Shown here: one piece after another, positions 40,740 to 51,288 of the stretch | Layout of the letters: every line of letters starts with the position of its first letter | How positions within the stretch are numbered: the stretch's first letter is position 1 | Assembly (NCBI GenBank): GCA_001443455.1 | Contig: LDXO01000013.1 | Span: forward strand, 1-51,288 | Origin: Deltaproteobacteria bacterium CSP1-8 | GTDB lineage: Bacteria; Desulfobacterota; Deferrimicrobia; Deferrimicrobiales; Deferrimicrobiaceae | DNA: 51,288 nucleotides | Direction of reading: 5' to 3' | Notes under the pieces: generated by a model | The model's database searches: none | Seen by the model: only the letters and a program-made list of their open reading frames with translations | Told to the model about the DNA's origin: nothing | Made by a program: the position numbers and the translations under genes

Positions 40740-41522
40740 CTACCTTTGTACCCCCCGCTTGCTGGACCGGACGAAATCCAGGAGGTGCCGGATTTCGGGG
40801 AGCGGGACCGTATCTCCTTCCGCCCGGGCAAGCGCCTCCCGCATGGGAAGACCCGACCGGAAGAGGATCCGGTACGCTTTTTTCAGCTCCGCGATCGTCT
40901 CCTCCGAAAAACGGTTCCTTCGGAGCCCGATGGCGTTCAGCCCATATAGCCCGCTCCCTTTTTGCCCCCGGGTCACCACCGCCGTCACGTACGGGGGGAT
41001 GTCGAGGGGGAGGCCCGACAGTGCCCCCACCATGGCAAAAGAGCCGATGCGGACAAACTGATGGACGCCCACGAGACCGCCGATGATCGCCTTTGCCCCA
41101 ATCTCCACGTGCCCGCCCAACGTGGCTGCGTTGGCAACGATCACGCGGTCGCCGACGTGGCAGTCGTGGGCGACGTGGCAGTAGGCCATCAGGAGCACGC
41201 CGTTCCCCACGCGCGTCACGCCCCCTCCGGGGACGGTCCCCCGGTTTACCGTGGCGTACTCCCGGATGGTGCACTCCTCCCCGATCTCCACCCAGGTCTC
41301 CTCCCCCCGGTACTTCAGGTCCTGGGGCGGGGCCCCGATCGACGCGAAGGAATACACCCGGGTCCCCCCCCCGATCCTGGCGTGGGATTCGACGATCGCG
41401 TGCGCACCGATCCTGCACCCGTCGCCCAGGGTCACCCGGGGTCCGATCACGGCGTACGCGCCGACCTCCACCCCCTCTCCCAGCGTCGCACCCGGATCGA
41501 TGATCGCCGTCGGATGAATCAT
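40740..41522 (-). CDS. lpxA: UDP-N-acetylglucosamine acyltransferase
   Basis: A 260-residue left-handed beta-helix acyltransferase with many hexapeptide repeats (for example [20 protein letters not shown]). The catalytic His lies in [26 protein letters not shown] and the C-terminal [13 protein letters not shown] segment are also typical. It performs the first acylation of lipid A synthesis. ATG 41522 overlaps the fabZ stop by ATGA. Whether its acceptor is UDP-GlcNAc or the 3-amino analogue depends on the adjacent oxidoreductase and on a GnnB not seen here. Confidence 0.96.
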   Translation of the reverse strand: MIHPTAIIDPGATLGEGVEVGAYAVIGPRVTLGDGCRIGAHAIVESHARIGGGTRVYSFASIGAPPQDLKYRGEETWVEIGEECTIREYATVNRGTVPGGGVTRVGNGVLLMAYCHVAHDCHVGDRVIVANAATLGGHVEIGAKAIIGGLVGVHQFVRIGSFAMVGALSGLPLDIPPYVTAVVTRGQKGSGLYGLNAIGLRRNRFSEETIAELKKAYRILFRSGLPMREALARAEGDTVPLPEIRHLLDFVRSSKRGVQR

Positions 41523-41980
41523 GGCTCCGCCCCTTCGAAGTCCCGCTCGTTCAACCGCTCTACCAGGGACGCCGTCAGGGTTGCCTTCGCGGCGAGGACA
41601 CCGTCCACCGTGGCCTCGCCGTGCATCTTCCAGACCGGCCCCTTCCGTCCGATGACGGTGCACTCGAGCCGGAGCTGGTCTCCCGGAACGACGGGCCGCC
41701 GGAATTTACAGTTGTCGATGCCGGCGAAGAAGGCGATTTTCCCCTTTTCTCCCATCGCCTTGAGTGCGAGGAACCCCCCTGCCTGGGCCAATGCCTCGAT
41801 GACGAGCACTCCCGGCATGATGGGGTAGTCGGGGAAATGCCCCATGAAGAACGGTTCGTTGATGGTGACGTTCTTGATTCCGACCACCCGCCGCCCCGGC
41901 TCGAACTCGACGATCCGGTCCAGCAGAAGAAAGGGGTAGCGGTGGGGCAGCAACCTCATGATCTCCCGGCCAGTGAACAT
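41519..41980 (-). CDS. fabZ: 3-hydroxyacyl-ACP dehydratase FabZ
   Basis: A 153-residue hot-dog-fold dehydratase: [46 protein letters not shown] with catalytic His and Glu, and [12 protein letters not shown]. It removes water from 3-hydroxyacyl-ACP in fatty acid synthesis and competes with LpxA/LpxD for the same substrate, which explains the conserved lpxD–fabZ–lpxA order. It starts 4 nt after lpxD. Confidence 0.96.
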   Translation of the reverse strand: MFTGREIMRLLPHRYPFLLLDRIVEFEPGRRVVGIKNVTINEPFFMGHFPDYPIMPGVLVIEALAQAGGFLALKAMGEKGKIAFFAGIDNCKFRRPVVPGDQLRLECTVIGRKGPVWKMHGEATVDGVLAAKATLTASLVERLNERDFEGAEP

Positions 41981-41984
41981 GTCC

Positions 41985-43016
41985 CTATCTCCCCCTCGGT
42001 GGTTTGCCTTCCTCCAGCCGCTTCACGCGGCGGAAGAGTTCCGGCAGCTTCGGAAGCAGGGCCGCCATCCGGAGCCAGGTCGGGTGCGGCATCGCCGGAA
42101 CTCCCGACCAGGTTCGGGATTCCGAGGCGTGCAGCGTGTCGGGAACACCGCACTTCGCTCCCAGCATGATGCCGTCCTCCACCTCGAGATGGCCGGCAAG
42201 CCCCGCCTGGCCGCCGATCATGACGCGGCTGCCGATCCGCGTGCTCCCGCCGATCCCGACCAGCGCAGCGATCACCGTATCCCTGCCGATGACCACGTTG
42301 TGCCCGACCTGGACGAGGTTGTCCAGCTTCGTTCCCCGGGAGACCCGGGTGACGCCGAGCGTCGCCCTGTCGATGGTGGTGTTTGCCCCGATCTCCACGT
42401 CGTCCTCGATCTCGACCGTCCCCACCTGCGGGATCTTCCGATACCCATCGGGCGTCGGGGCGAAACCGAAGCCGTCGCTCCCGATGACGCACCCCGCGTG
42501 CAAAATCACCCGGGATCCCACTTTGACGCCGTGATACAACACGACGTTGGGATACACCAGGCAGTCCGGCCCGATGCTCACCCATTTCCCCACGCAGACG
42601 CCGGGGAACAGCACGGTGCGGTCGCCCACCTCGGCGCCTTCCTGGATGACCACGAACGGCGAGACGGCAACGTCCCTCCCGAGACGGGCGGACGGTTCGA
42701 CAACCGCCTTGTCCGATACCCCCGGCGCAGGGCGAGCCGGCGGGTGAAACACCTCGACGGCGCACGCGAAGGCGAAGTACGGGTTGTCGGAAAGGAGGAA
42801 TGCCGGTTGCGCCCCCGGCACGACCTCCCTCGCGATGATCGCCGAGGCCTTCGAATCCTTCGCATAGCGGACGTACTTCGGGTTCGAGAGAAACGTCACC
42901 TGGCCCGGCCCCGCCTCCTCGATCGGGGAGATGCCGGTGACGACCACCTCACCGTCTCCGACCAGCCGCGCTCCGATCCGGACGGCAAGGTCGGCGAGCC
43001 GGACCTCATTTCCCAC
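41985..43016 (-). CDS. lpxD: UDP-3-O-(3-hydroxyacyl)glucosamine N-acyltransferase
   Basis: A 343-residue enzyme with an N-terminal uridine-binding domain (about 1–100: [30 protein letters not shown]) and a left-handed beta-helix of hexapeptide repeats. The catalytic His is in [14 protein letters not shown], preceded by [14 protein letters not shown]-terminal helix completes it ([22 protein letters not shown]). It performs the N-acylation step of lipid A. Starts with GTG at 43016 after AAGGAGA and overlaps skp by 11 nt. Confidence 0.96.
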   Translation of the reverse strand: MGNEVRLADLAVRIGARLVGDGEVVVTGISPIEEAGPGQVTFLSNPKYVRYAKDSKASAIIAREVVPGAQPAFLLSDNPYFAFACAVEVFHPPARPAPGVSDKAVVEPSARLGRDVAVSPFVVIQEGAEVGDRTVLFPGVCVGKWVSIGPDCLVYPNVVLYHGVKVGSRVILHAGCVIGSDGFGFAPTPDGYRKIPQVGTVEIEDDVEIGANTTIDRATLGVTRVSRGTKLDNLVQVGHNVVIGRDTVIAALVGIGGSTRIGSRVMIGGQAGLAGHLEVEDGIMLGAKCGVPDTLHASESRTWSGVPAMPHPTWLRMAALLPKLPELFRRVKRLEEGKPPRGR

Positions 43017-43539
43017 CGGGATTCTCCTTGTTCACCAGATCGAGCACCTTGGCGGTGATGTCCAGCGAGGGATTGGAGTGGACGACCCCGCTGCTCCTTT
43101 CGAGCAGGAGGTCGATCTTCTCTTCCTTCACGACCTTGTCCACCTGGGCCTCGACGATCCGCAAGACCCCGCGCGTGATTTCCCCCTGGCGGTTCTGCAT
43201 CTCCTTCTCCGACTCCTGGCTGAGTTGGCGAAGTTCGGCGACCTTCGCGTTGAGCGCTTCTTCCCTTTCCTTCAACTTCTCCTTGCCCAGAAGAATCTTC
43301 TGCTTGTCCAGATCCTCTTTCATCTTCCGGGCTTCCTCGCTCCTCGCGTCGATCTTCTTTTTCAGCTCCTCGTACCTGTCCTCCATCTTCTTCTTCGCGG
43401 CCTTGCCGGCCTCGGACTCGTTCAGGACCTTGTTGACGTCGATCACCGCCACCTTGAGCCCTTCCCCGAACGCCGAACTTGCAGCCATTGCCGCGGCAGC
43501 GAGCACCACTGCAACGATCCACGGGAACCCTTTTTTCAT
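43006..43539 (-). CDS. skp: OmpH/Skp family periplasmic chaperone
   Basis: A 177-residue exported protein. Signal peptide MKKGFPWIVAVVLAAAAMAASSAFG, then the core strand LKVAVIDVNKVLNES, two long helices rich in Lys and Glu (about 45–130) that form the jellyfish-like tentacles, and a closing strand KIDLLLERSSGVVHSNPSLDIT. Skp holds unfolded outer-membrane proteins in the periplasm. The position between bamA and lpxD is the classic arrangement. Confidence 0.94.
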   Translation of the reverse strand: MKKGFPWIVAVVLAAAAMAASSAFGEGLKVAVIDVNKVLNESEAGKAAKKKMEDRYEELKKKIDARSEEARKMKEDLDKQKILLGKEKLKEREEALNAKVAELRQLSQESEKEMQNRQGEITRGVLRIVEAQVDKVVKEEKIDLLLERSSGVVHSNPSLDITAKVLDLVNKENPGGK

Positions 43540-43554
43540 CGCACTACCCCCTGG

Positions 43555-45828
43555 TCAGAATGCCGTGCCGATTGTGAACTCCACCACCCGTTTCGCCTCC
43601 CCGGGCGCCGGGTTGAGATTCCATCCCCATTCGAACCGCAAAGGCCCCATGGGGGAGTACCATCGAATTCCGAATCCTGCCGCATACTTTAGCGCCTCGC
43701 CGTCCCACGGCCAATCCCCCTGTCTCCAGGTATTGCCCGCGTCGAAAAACAGGACCCCCTTGAACCCGATCTCGCCCAGCAGGGGAAAGAGGTACTCCAC
43801 GTTCATCACCAGTTCCTTGTTCCCGCCGATCCGCTCGCCGGTGTTCGGGTCCGTCGGGGAGAGTGTCCGCGACGCGAAGCCCCGGATGCTGTAAGGCCCT
43901 CCCAGGAAGAAACGCTCGAAGATCGGCACCCTCCCCCCCACCGTGCTGATCGCGTGGCCCCACAGGACGTTCCCGGACAGGACGGTCGAGGTCGTCACGG
44001 GGAAAAACACCTTCCCGTTCAGGAAGTATTTCACGAAGTCGGAGTCCCCGCCCAGCGGGCCTCCCGCATACTCCACCGTCGCGGACTCCACGGTTCCGCG
44101 CGACGGGTCGATATACTTGTCCGTGGTGTTCCGGATGACGTTGATCGCGATACTCCGGGTCTCCTGGGTCCCCTTGGCGAACTCCTCCTTCAGGATCGTG
44201 GAGACGGCGTCGCCCGGGTCGGTGATCTCCACGGAGTCTACCCGCAGGGACAGACTGGCGGAGGTGTCCCTCGTGAACGAGTACCCGATCCCCGCCCTTC
44301 CCCCCTGCGACTTCCGGTTGAAGTCGGTGTACTCCACATCCGTCTTGTAGGCGTTCAAAAGAAGGCTGAAGTCGGTATCGAGAAAGTAGGGGTCCCGGAA
44401 TTCGACGCTGAACACCGTCCTGCGGGCGCCGAACTGCGCGCTGAGGGATGCTTTCCAGCCCCTCCCGAAGAGGTTGTTCTCGCTCACCTGGACCACACCG
44501 AAGAGCTTGTCCAGGGAGCTGAACCCCAGCCCGCCCGACAGGGTGCCCGTCGGACCTTCCTGGACCTCCACCTTGACGTCCATTTCCCGCGGGACGTCCG
44601 AAGGCGCGGTGCTGATCTTGACGTCCTTGAAGTACGTGACGCGGGTGAGGTTCTCCTTGCTCCGCTTGAGACCGGTGGCGGTGTACGTCCTTCCTTCGTC
44701 CACGTCCAGGTTGCGGCGGATCACGCGGTCGAGCGTCTTGGTGTTTCCGACCACCTCCACCTTTCCGAACCGGAACTTATCCCCCCGTTCCATCTTGTAC
44801 GTCACGTCCGCGAGGGGATATTCCTTCCGCTTCTCGACGAGGGGAGTGACGAGCGCGAGCGCGTGCCCCTGGTCGTTCAGGACCGTGGTCAGGGAAAGGA
44901 CGTCCGCGAGAAGGGTCTCCCGGCTGAATACGTCGCCGCCCTGGAGTTTCCCTTTCTTCCGCAGTTCCTCCTCGGTCAGCCCGGATTCCCCGGAAAAGCG
45001 GACCTCCCCGACGCGGTACTGCCGGCCCTCGAACACGTGGATGGTCACCCGCAATCCCTTCGGCTCCCTCCCGATCTCGGGGTCGGAGACCTTCGAGTCC
45101 AGGAAGCCGTTGTTCTGGTAGAGGGCCTCGATCCGCCGGATGTCGTTTTCGATCATATCTTTCTTGAAGACCCCCGAATCGGTGAGGAACGAGAAGAACC
45201 CTTTTTCTTTCGTCTCCATCCCCTTCCGGATTTCCTTCTCTCCCAGATACCGGTTCCCGGTAACGCGGATCTTCACGATCTTGAGCTTCTCCCCTTCCGA
45301 TACGCGGAAGGAGACTCGGATGGAGCCGTCCGCCTCCTCCGTGAAGGAGGAATCGACGTTCGCGTCGTACCATCCCTTGTTCTGACAGACCTCCAGCATC
45401 TTGCGCGCCGACTCCTTGACCTTCTCCTCCTGGAACAGGGTCCGCTCCTTGATCGTGAGTACCGCCCTTAAGTCACCGGTGTCCACCTCCTTGTTCCCCT
45501 CGATGGCGATCGAGGAGACGATCGGCTTCTCGACGACCTGCACGGTCAGATGCAGCCCGTCGGGAACCTCCTCCGCGTCGATTTTCACGTCGGAGAAATA
45601 CCCCATGCGGTAAATCGCCTTCACGTCCTCCCGGACCCGGGCGAGGTCGAACTCCTCGCCCACACGGGTCCGCATGACCCGGAGGATCGCGTCGTGCCCC
45701 ACCCGGTTCGCCCCCTCCACCCGGATCTTCAGGACGGGAAAACCGGCCGAACCCGCACGGCCGGGATGGATCGCCGCGATCGCCAGGATGGCCGCAACGA
45801 CCGAAGCCATCACCCGTTTGGAGGTCAA
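43555..45828 (-). CDS. bamA: Outer-membrane protein assembly factor BamA
   Basis: About 757 residues. A signal peptide precedes FPVLKIRVEGANRV, the start of POTRA1. Five POTRA domains can be followed (about 27–430), each with an (I/V)xxGN or similar strand (IEGNKEV, VTGNRYL, FSGESGL, VVGNTKT). The Omp85 barrel follows, with RGFASRTLSP (the conserved RGF of loop 6) and a terminal FTIGTAF ending in Phe. It inserts beta-barrel proteins. The start is a TTG at 45828 overlapping the lolD stop (TTGA); this adds KR residues that make a proper signal peptide, unlike the internal GTG/ATG. Confidence 0.95.
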   Translation of the reverse strand: MTSKRVMASVVAAILAIAAIHPGRAGSAGFPVLKIRVEGANRVGHDAILRVMRTRVGEEFDLARVREDVKAIYRMGYFSDVKIDAEEVPDGLHLTVQVVEKPIVSSIAIEGNKEVDTGDLRAVLTIKERTLFQEEKVKESARKMLEVCQNKGWYDANVDSSFTEEADGSIRVSFRVSEGEKLKIVKIRVTGNRYLGEKEIRKGMETKEKGFFSFLTDSGVFKKDMIENDIRRIEALYQNNGFLDSKVSDPEIGREPKGLRVTIHVFEGRQYRVGEVRFSGESGLTEEELRKKGKLQGGDVFSRETLLADVLSLTTVLNDQGHALALVTPLVEKRKEYPLADVTYKMERGDKFRFGKVEVVGNTKTLDRVIRRNLDVDEGRTYTATGLKRSKENLTRVTYFKDVKISTAPSDVPREMDVKVEVQEGPTGTLSGGLGFSSLDKLFGVVQVSENNLFGRGWKASLSAQFGARRTVFSVEFRDPYFLDTDFSLLLNAYKTDVEYTDFNRKSQGGRAGIGYSFTRDTSASLSLRVDSVEITDPGDAVSTILKEEFAKGTQETRSIAINVIRNTTDKYIDPSRGTVESATVEYAGGPLGGDSDFVKYFLNGKVFFPVTTSTVLSGNVLWGHAISTVGGRVPIFERFFLGGPYSIRGFASRTLSPTDPNTGERIGGNKELVMNVEYLFPLLGEIGFKGVLFFDAGNTWRQGDWPWDGEALKYAAGFGIRWYSPMGPLRFEWGWNLNPAPGEAKRVVEFTIGTAF

Positions 45829-46505
45829 CGCACGATCCGCCCGTCTTCGATCTTCAGGACCCGGTGCATTCTCCCGGCCAGCTCCTCGTTGTGCGTGACG
45901 ACCACCAGGGAAAGCCCCTTTTTCCGGTTCAGTTCCATGAGAAGTCCCGTCACCCCCCCCGCGGTCTCCTTGTCCAGGTTCCCGGTGGGTTCGTCGGCGA
46001 GGAGGATTTCGGGGTCCATCGCCAACGCCCGGCAGATGGCCACCCTCTGCTGTTCCCCTCCGGAGAGCTCCCCTACCCGGTGAGTGAGCCTCTCGGAAAG
46101 ACCCACCTCGGAGAGAAGATCCTCCGCCCTCTTCCGGGCCGTCTTCCGCCCCCTCCCGGCGATCAGGCAAGGGAGCATCACGTTCTCCCGGGCGTCGAAC
46201 TCCGGCAGCAGGTGATGGAACTGGAAAACGAAACCCACTTTCCGGTTCCGGAACTCGGCAAGCTTCCCCTCGGGCATCGACGTCACATCCTGCCCGTCGT
46301 AGACCACGTTCCCCGAGGTCGCCCGGTCGAGGGTCCCCACGATCTGGAGGAGTGTCGTCTTGCCGGCGCCCGAAACCCCCACGACGCTGAGCATTTCTCC
46401 CCGGTCCAGCGTGAAGGAGATCCCCTTCAGCACCTCGAGCGTTCCGCCCTTCTTCCGGAATTCTTTCCGGAGGTTTTCGACGCGGAGGAACGCGGTACTA
46501 TTCAT
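45825..46505 (-). CDS. lolD: Lipoprotein-releasing system ATPase LolD
   Basis: A 226-residue MacB-type ATPase: Walker A VVGVSGAGKTTLLQIVG near residue 38, Q-loop FVFQFHHLLPEFDARENVML (with the LLPEF(T/D)A motif of LolD), signature LSGGEQQRVAICRAL, Walker B ILLADEPTGNLD and switch His in VVTHNEEL. It powers release of outer-membrane lipoproteins from the inner membrane. Overlaps lolC by 8 nt. Confidence 0.95.
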   Translation of the reverse strand: MNSTAFLRVENLRKEFRKKGGTLEVLKGISFTLDRGEMLSVVGVSGAGKTTLLQIVGTLDRATSGNVVYDGQDVTSMPEGKLAEFRNRKVGFVFQFHHLLPEFDARENVMLPCLIAGRGRKTARKRAEDLLSEVGLSERLTHRVGELSGGEQQRVAICRALAMDPEILLADEPTGNLDKETAGGVTGLLMELNRKKGLSLVVVTHNEELAGRMHRVLKIEDGRIVR

Positions 46506-47733
46506 ACCGGATTGCCTCCGCGGGTTCGACGAGGGAGGCCTGCCGCGCCGGGTACAGGGTCGCCAGGAAGCAGATCAGGATGGAGCTCACTCCGACCAGA
46601 ATCAGGATCCCCGGGGAAAGAGCCACCGGGAGGGTGGAGATATAATAGACGTCGCTCGGCAGATGGATAAACTCGTACCGGCGGAGGAGGTAGCAGAGGA
46701 GGCCTCCGGAAATCGTCCCCGCGAAGGTCCCCGCCACTCCGATCAGGAGTCCCTCGAGGGCGAAGATCCTCCGGATCGTCTTGCGCGTCGCCCCGAGGGT
46801 CATCAGCACGGCAATGTCCTTCGTCTTGTCCATGACGACCATGATGAGCGTGCTGATGATGTTGAACGCGGCGACCATCACGATCAGGACGAGGATGATG
46901 AACATCACCACCTTCTCCAGCTTGAGCGCCGAGAACAGGTTCCGGTTGCTCTGCATCCAGTCTTTCGCCCAGTAGGGGTAGCCAAGCTCCTCCTTGATGC
47001 GGGCCGCGATCCGCCCCGCCTGGTAGATGTCATCGACCTTCGCCTCGACCCCCGTGGCCCGCCCCTCCATCCCCATGAGCCTGCCCGCCTCTTCCAGGGA
47101 CACATAGGCGAAGGAGGAGTCGTACTCGTACATCCCCGATTCGGAGAGGCCCACCACACGGAACCTCGCTACGCCCGGGAACGCCCCCATCGGGGTCACG
47201 TTGCCCCCGGGGACCAGCACCTCCACGAGGTCCCCCGTGGAAACTCCCAGGTTGGCGGCCAGCTCCTTCCCGAGGATCACGCCCGGCAGTCCTTTCGCCG
47301 ACTGATTCCCCAGATCCTCGATCCTCCCCTTGCGGATGTCCCGGGGGAGCCGCGTCACCTTCCCGATGGTGGCGACATCCACGCCGCGCAGGACCCCCCC
47401 CGTCGACGCGGTCCCGGAAGAGATCATCACCTGGGAGAAGATGTACGGGCTCGTCGCGGCCACGCCGTCCATCTCCCCGACCCGCCGGGCGAGGGCAAAC
47501 GGGTCCTGGACGCTCCCCTCGAGGCTGGTCACGTGGACGTGGGCGGTGGCTCCGAGAATGCGGTCCTTCAGCTCCTTCTCGAAGCCGCTCATCACGGCCA
47601 GGACGACGATGAGGGCCATGACCCCGACCGCCACGCCGGAAACCGAGATCGCCGTGATGATGGAAATGAACGTCTGCTTCCGCTTGGCCAGGAGGTATTT
47701 CAGGCCGATGAAATATTCCACCGGGAGGTCCAC
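46498..47733 (-). CDS. lolC: Lipoprotein-releasing system permease LolC/LolE
   Basis: A 411-residue inner-membrane permease with four helices in the 1+3 MacB/FtsX arrangement: the first near 20–50 (FISIITAISVSGVAVGVMALIVVLAVMSGF) and three after a ~210-residue periplasmic domain. LolC/E signatures include SGFEKELKDRILG and, near the last helices, KTKDIAVLMTLGATRKTIRRIF. Only one permease gene is present, so the transporter is probably a homodimer (LolF-like) with LolD. Start is GTG at 47733 after AGGAGGGG, 6 nt past lysS. Confidence 0.93.
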   Translation of the reverse strand: MDLPVEYFIGLKYLLAKRKQTFISIITAISVSGVAVGVMALIVVLAVMSGFEKELKDRILGATAHVHVTSLEGSVQDPFALARRVGEMDGVAATSPYIFSQVMISSGTASTGGVLRGVDVATIGKVTRLPRDIRKGRIEDLGNQSAKGLPGVILGKELAANLGVSTGDLVEVLVPGGNVTPMGAFPGVARFRVVGLSESGMYEYDSSFAYVSLEEAGRLMGMEGRATGVEAKVDDIYQAGRIAARIKEELGYPYWAKDWMQSNRNLFSALKLEKVVMFIILVLIVMVAAFNIISTLIMVVMDKTKDIAVLMTLGATRKTIRRIFALEGLLIGVAGTFAGTISGGLLCYLLRRYEFIHLPSDVYYISTLPVALSPGILILVGVSSILICFLATLYPARQASLVEPAEAIRYE

Positions 47734-47739
47734 CCTGCG

Positions 47740-49227
<1,488 letters not shown>

Positions 49228-49303
49228 GCGGCCCCTCCGTCGCTTTTCCGCCGGGTCCCCGGAAGATTGCCCTCCCGCCCGGCGCTGTGGCGCTGTCCCT
49301 TGG

Positions 49304-50426
49304 CTACGCGGAGCGTTGCTCCCCTCCCGCGCTCGCCGACAGAAGATATTTCCGGATGAATTCGATGATGTCGCCGTCGAGGACGGCGTCCACGTTTCCC
49401 GTATCGTGTCCCGTCCGGTGGTCCTTCACCATGCGGTAGGGGGCGAGGACATAGGAACGGATCTGGGACCCCCAGGCGATGTCCTTCTTGGATTTGTGCG
49501 CTTCCGCGGCCTTTTCCGCCCTTTGGCGCATTTCGAGTTCGTACAGTTTCGACCGGAGGATCTTCATCGCCATGGCCCGGTTCTTGTGCTGCGACCGCTC
49601 CTGCTGGCACAGCACCGTGACCCCCGACGGTCCGTGGGTGATCCGGACCGCGGACTCGACCTTGTTCACATGCTGGCCCCCGGCCCCTCCCGACCGGAGG
49701 GTGTCGATCTTCAGGTCCGACTCGTTGATCTGGATCTGGACGTCTTCGTCGATCTCGGGCGAGACGAAGACCGAGGCGAACGAGGTGTGGCGCCTCTTGT
49801 TCGCATCGAACGGGGAGATCCGCACCAGGCGGTGCACGCCGCTCTCCGCCTTCAGGTACCCGTACGCATGGTCTCCCGACACGAGGAAGGTCACGCTCTT
49901 GATCCCGGCTTCCTCCCCTTCCTGACGCTCGACCATTTCGACCTCGAACCCGCTCCTGTCGGCGAACCGGATGTACATCCGGAGCAGCATCTCCGCCCAG
50001 TCCTGGGACTCCGTTCCGCCGGCGCCGGCGTGGATGGTAACGATGGCGTTTCTGTCGTCGTTCTCCCCGCCGAGCATCCGTTCCATTTCCATGTCGTCGA
50101 GACGCTCCGCGAGGGTTTCGGCGTAACGCTCGATCTCGGCGGCGAGGGAGACATCCTCCGCCTCGTTCCCCAGTTCAAGGTACGCGTGGAGGTCCTCCAG
50201 GGTTTTCGCGATGTCGGTCCATTTCGCGAGGAACGTCTCGAGTGGCTTCCGCTCCTTCAGGAAAGATTCCGCCTTTTCGGGGGAATCCCAGAACCCTTCC
50301 TTCGCGGCGGCCTCCTCGAGTTCTGTCAGGCGGGCTTTCTTGCGGTCTACCTCAAAGGTAGCCCCGGAGATCATTGACGCGCGACTCAAGCGATGCGGTT
50401 TTTTCCGCCAGGACTCCTACGGCCAT
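49304..50426 (-). CDS. prfB: Peptide chain release factor 2, made by +1 programmed frameshift
   Basis: RF2 is encoded in two frames. Frame one runs from ATG 50426 (GGGAGAGGA upstream) for 24 codons to CTT at 50357–50355, followed by an in-frame TGA (50354–50352). Skipping one T continues as EVDRKKARLTELEEAA down to the stop at 49304, giving 373 residues in all. The product has the GGQ motif (SGGAGGQHVNKVESAVRITH) needed for peptide release. The stop-recognition segment is not canonical SPF by position, but SPFDANKRRHTSFAS matches RF2. It terminates at UAA/UGA codons. A start read only from the second frame (50389) would be wrong. Overlaps lnt by 41 nt. Confidence 0.96.
50352..50371 (-). promoter_or_regulatory. 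prfB: prfB autoregulatory +1 frameshift site
   Basis: On the minus strand the site reads CTCCGGGGCTACCTTTGAGG: a CTT codon for slippage, then the UGA stop, with a G-rich Shine-Dalgarno-like stretch (CGGGG) a few bases upstream. The peptide across it, LRGYL then E, matches the LRGYLD junction of other RF2 genes. When RF2 is scarce the ribosome pauses at UGA and shifts, which raises RF2. Confidence 0.9.
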
Positions 50427-51288
50427 GGGTTCCTCTCCCGGATAGGATCAGGATTGAAAAAATTATTATAGTACATGAAATTGCGAATATTTCACCCGTT
50501 TTCGCGTATGCCGTCTCCTCCTTGCGAGGGTGGATTTCCGCCACCAGGGTTCCTTTGCGGAATAGCCCCAGTCGCGCCACCACCTCCCCCCTCTCGTCGA
50601 TGACGGCGCTGATCCCGGAGTTCGCCGCACGCACCATGGGCCTGCGGAACTCGACGGCCCTCATCCTTGCCATGGCGAGGTGCTGACGGGGGGCGACCGT
50701 GTCCCCGAACCAGGCGTCGTTGGTGACGTTCACCAGCCACCTCGCCCCCTCCCGGACACTCTCCCGGATGATTCCCGGGAAGACCGCCTCGTAGCAGACG
50801 GAGGCCCCGACGGGTTCGCCCCGTACGGAGAACAGGGCCGGGCCGGCCCCCGCGGAAAAATCCTCCTCCCCCACCGTCAGTTTCCGGAGGAAGAAGAGGA
50901 GACGCCGAAGAGGGATGTATTCCCCGAACGGAACGAGATGCCTCTTGTCGTACCGCCCTTCCACGATCCCCCTTTCGTCGAGGAGAAACACGCTGTTGAA
51001 GTACTTCCCCCCCGCGGAAGGGTCGAACCAGGGGGCGCCAAACAGGATCGGTATTCCGTTCTCCGTCGCCACTGCGTCCACGACGGTGCTCATCTCCGTT
51101 TCCCATCCGTAGAAAAACGGAGCGGCGGTTTCCGGCCACACGACCACCTCCGCCCCCTTCGCCTTCGCCTCCTTCGTCAGGGCTCCGTAGATTCCAAGCG
51201 TCTCCTTCTGGTACGCGGGGGACCACTTGAGCGCCTGGTCGATCCCCCCCTGCGCAACGCCCACCCGGACGGTCGCCCCGTGCCCTCC
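50386..51288 (-). CDS. lnt: Apolipoprotein N-acyltransferase, N-terminus cut off
   Basis: The C-terminal ~300 residues of Lnt; the frame is open through the window edge, so the membrane-spanning N-terminal half is missing. The nitrilase-like periplasmic domain is complete: VGVAQGGIDQALKW, catalytic Glu in VVVWPETAAPFF, Lys in YDKRHLVPFGEYIPLRRLL and nucleophile Cys in GASVCYEAVFP, plus NVTNDAWFGDTVAPRQHLAMARMRAVE. A last hydrophobic helix (IFAISCTIIIFSILIL) is near the end. It adds the third acyl chain to lipoproteins, upstream of Lol sorting. Its last 41 nt overlap the start of prfB. Confidence 0.95.
   Translation of the reverse strand, partial: GGHGATVRVGVAQGGIDQALKWSPAYQKETLGIYGALTKEAKAKGAEVVVWPETAAPFFYGWETEMSTVVDAVATENGIPILFGAPWFDPSAGGKYFNSVFLLDERGIVEGRYDKRHLVPFGEYIPLRRLLFFLRKLTVGEEDFSAGAGPALFSVRGEPVGASVCYEAVFPGIIRESVREGARWLVNVTNDAWFGDTVAPRQHLAMARMRAVEFRRPMVRAANSGISAVIDERGEVVARLGLFRKGTLVAEIHPRKEETAYAKTGEIFAISCTIIIFSILILSGRGTHGRRSPGGKNRIA

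Overview
The window is GC-rich bacterial chromosome from a Gram-negative organism. It encodes lipid A, heptose and Kdo enzymes, BamA, Skp and Lol proteins. Gene content and order (livG–acyl-CoA ligase–livHMK–livF–paaK; lysS–lolC–lolD–bamA–skp–lpxD–fabZ–lpxA–oxidoreductase–lpxB–msbA–waaA–lpxK–lpxL–gmhB–hldA; gmk–rpoZ–spoT–ridA) resemble Desulfobacterota / former Deltaproteobacteria such as Geobacter relatives. That placement is inference from gene order, not a measured phylogeny. Nearly everything is on the minus strand, so operons read from high to low coordinates.

Layout. (1) 1–3.8 kb: a two-component pair (receiver–histidine kinase, sigma54-activator response regulator) upstream of a polysaccharide-export lipoprotein cut by the window edge. 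(2) 3.9 kb: elongator-type tRNA-Met(CAT). (3) 4–7.3 kb: an overlapping three-gene operon (M24 peptidase, isochorismatase-like hydrolase, FG-GAP repeat protein). (4) 7.35–16.7 kb: a branched-chain amino acid/organic acid ABC transport cluster with two acyl-CoA ligases and a DUF169 protein. Two clusters of a 30-bp-period repeat bracket paaK–DUF169, and livF has lost its Walker A region. (5) 17–25.6 kb: small envelope proteins, RluA-type pseudouridine synthase, universal stress protein, cyclophilin, two fibronectin-like surface proteins, a CinA-like protein, purMN and a YdcF-like protein. (6) 25.7–30.6 kb: rpmB, ridA, spoT, rpoZ, gmk, yicC, DUF4416. (7) 30.6–51.3 kb: a large envelope-biogenesis block covering heptose precursors, most of the lipid A/Kdo pathway, lipid A flipping, outer-membrane protein assembly and lipoprotein release, ending in lysS, prfB (programmed frameshift) and a truncated lnt.

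How it works together. Region 7 makes and assembles the outer membrane: LpxA/D/B/K, WaaA and LpxL build Kdo-lipid A, MsbA flips it, HldA/GmhB supply heptose, Skp and BamA handle beta-barrels, LolCD releases lipoproteins and Lnt matures them. LpxC and the UDP-diacylglucosamine hydrolase (LpxH/LpxI) are not in the window. Region 4 would import a carboxylic or amino acid and activate it to a CoA thioester, but its second ATPase looks broken. Two sigma54-type promoter matches (before the response regulator and before the fibronectin-like lipoprotein) suggest a surface regulon. I found no CRISPR array, transposase gene, prophage, rRNA or clearly novel defence system; most of the window is ordinary core genome.
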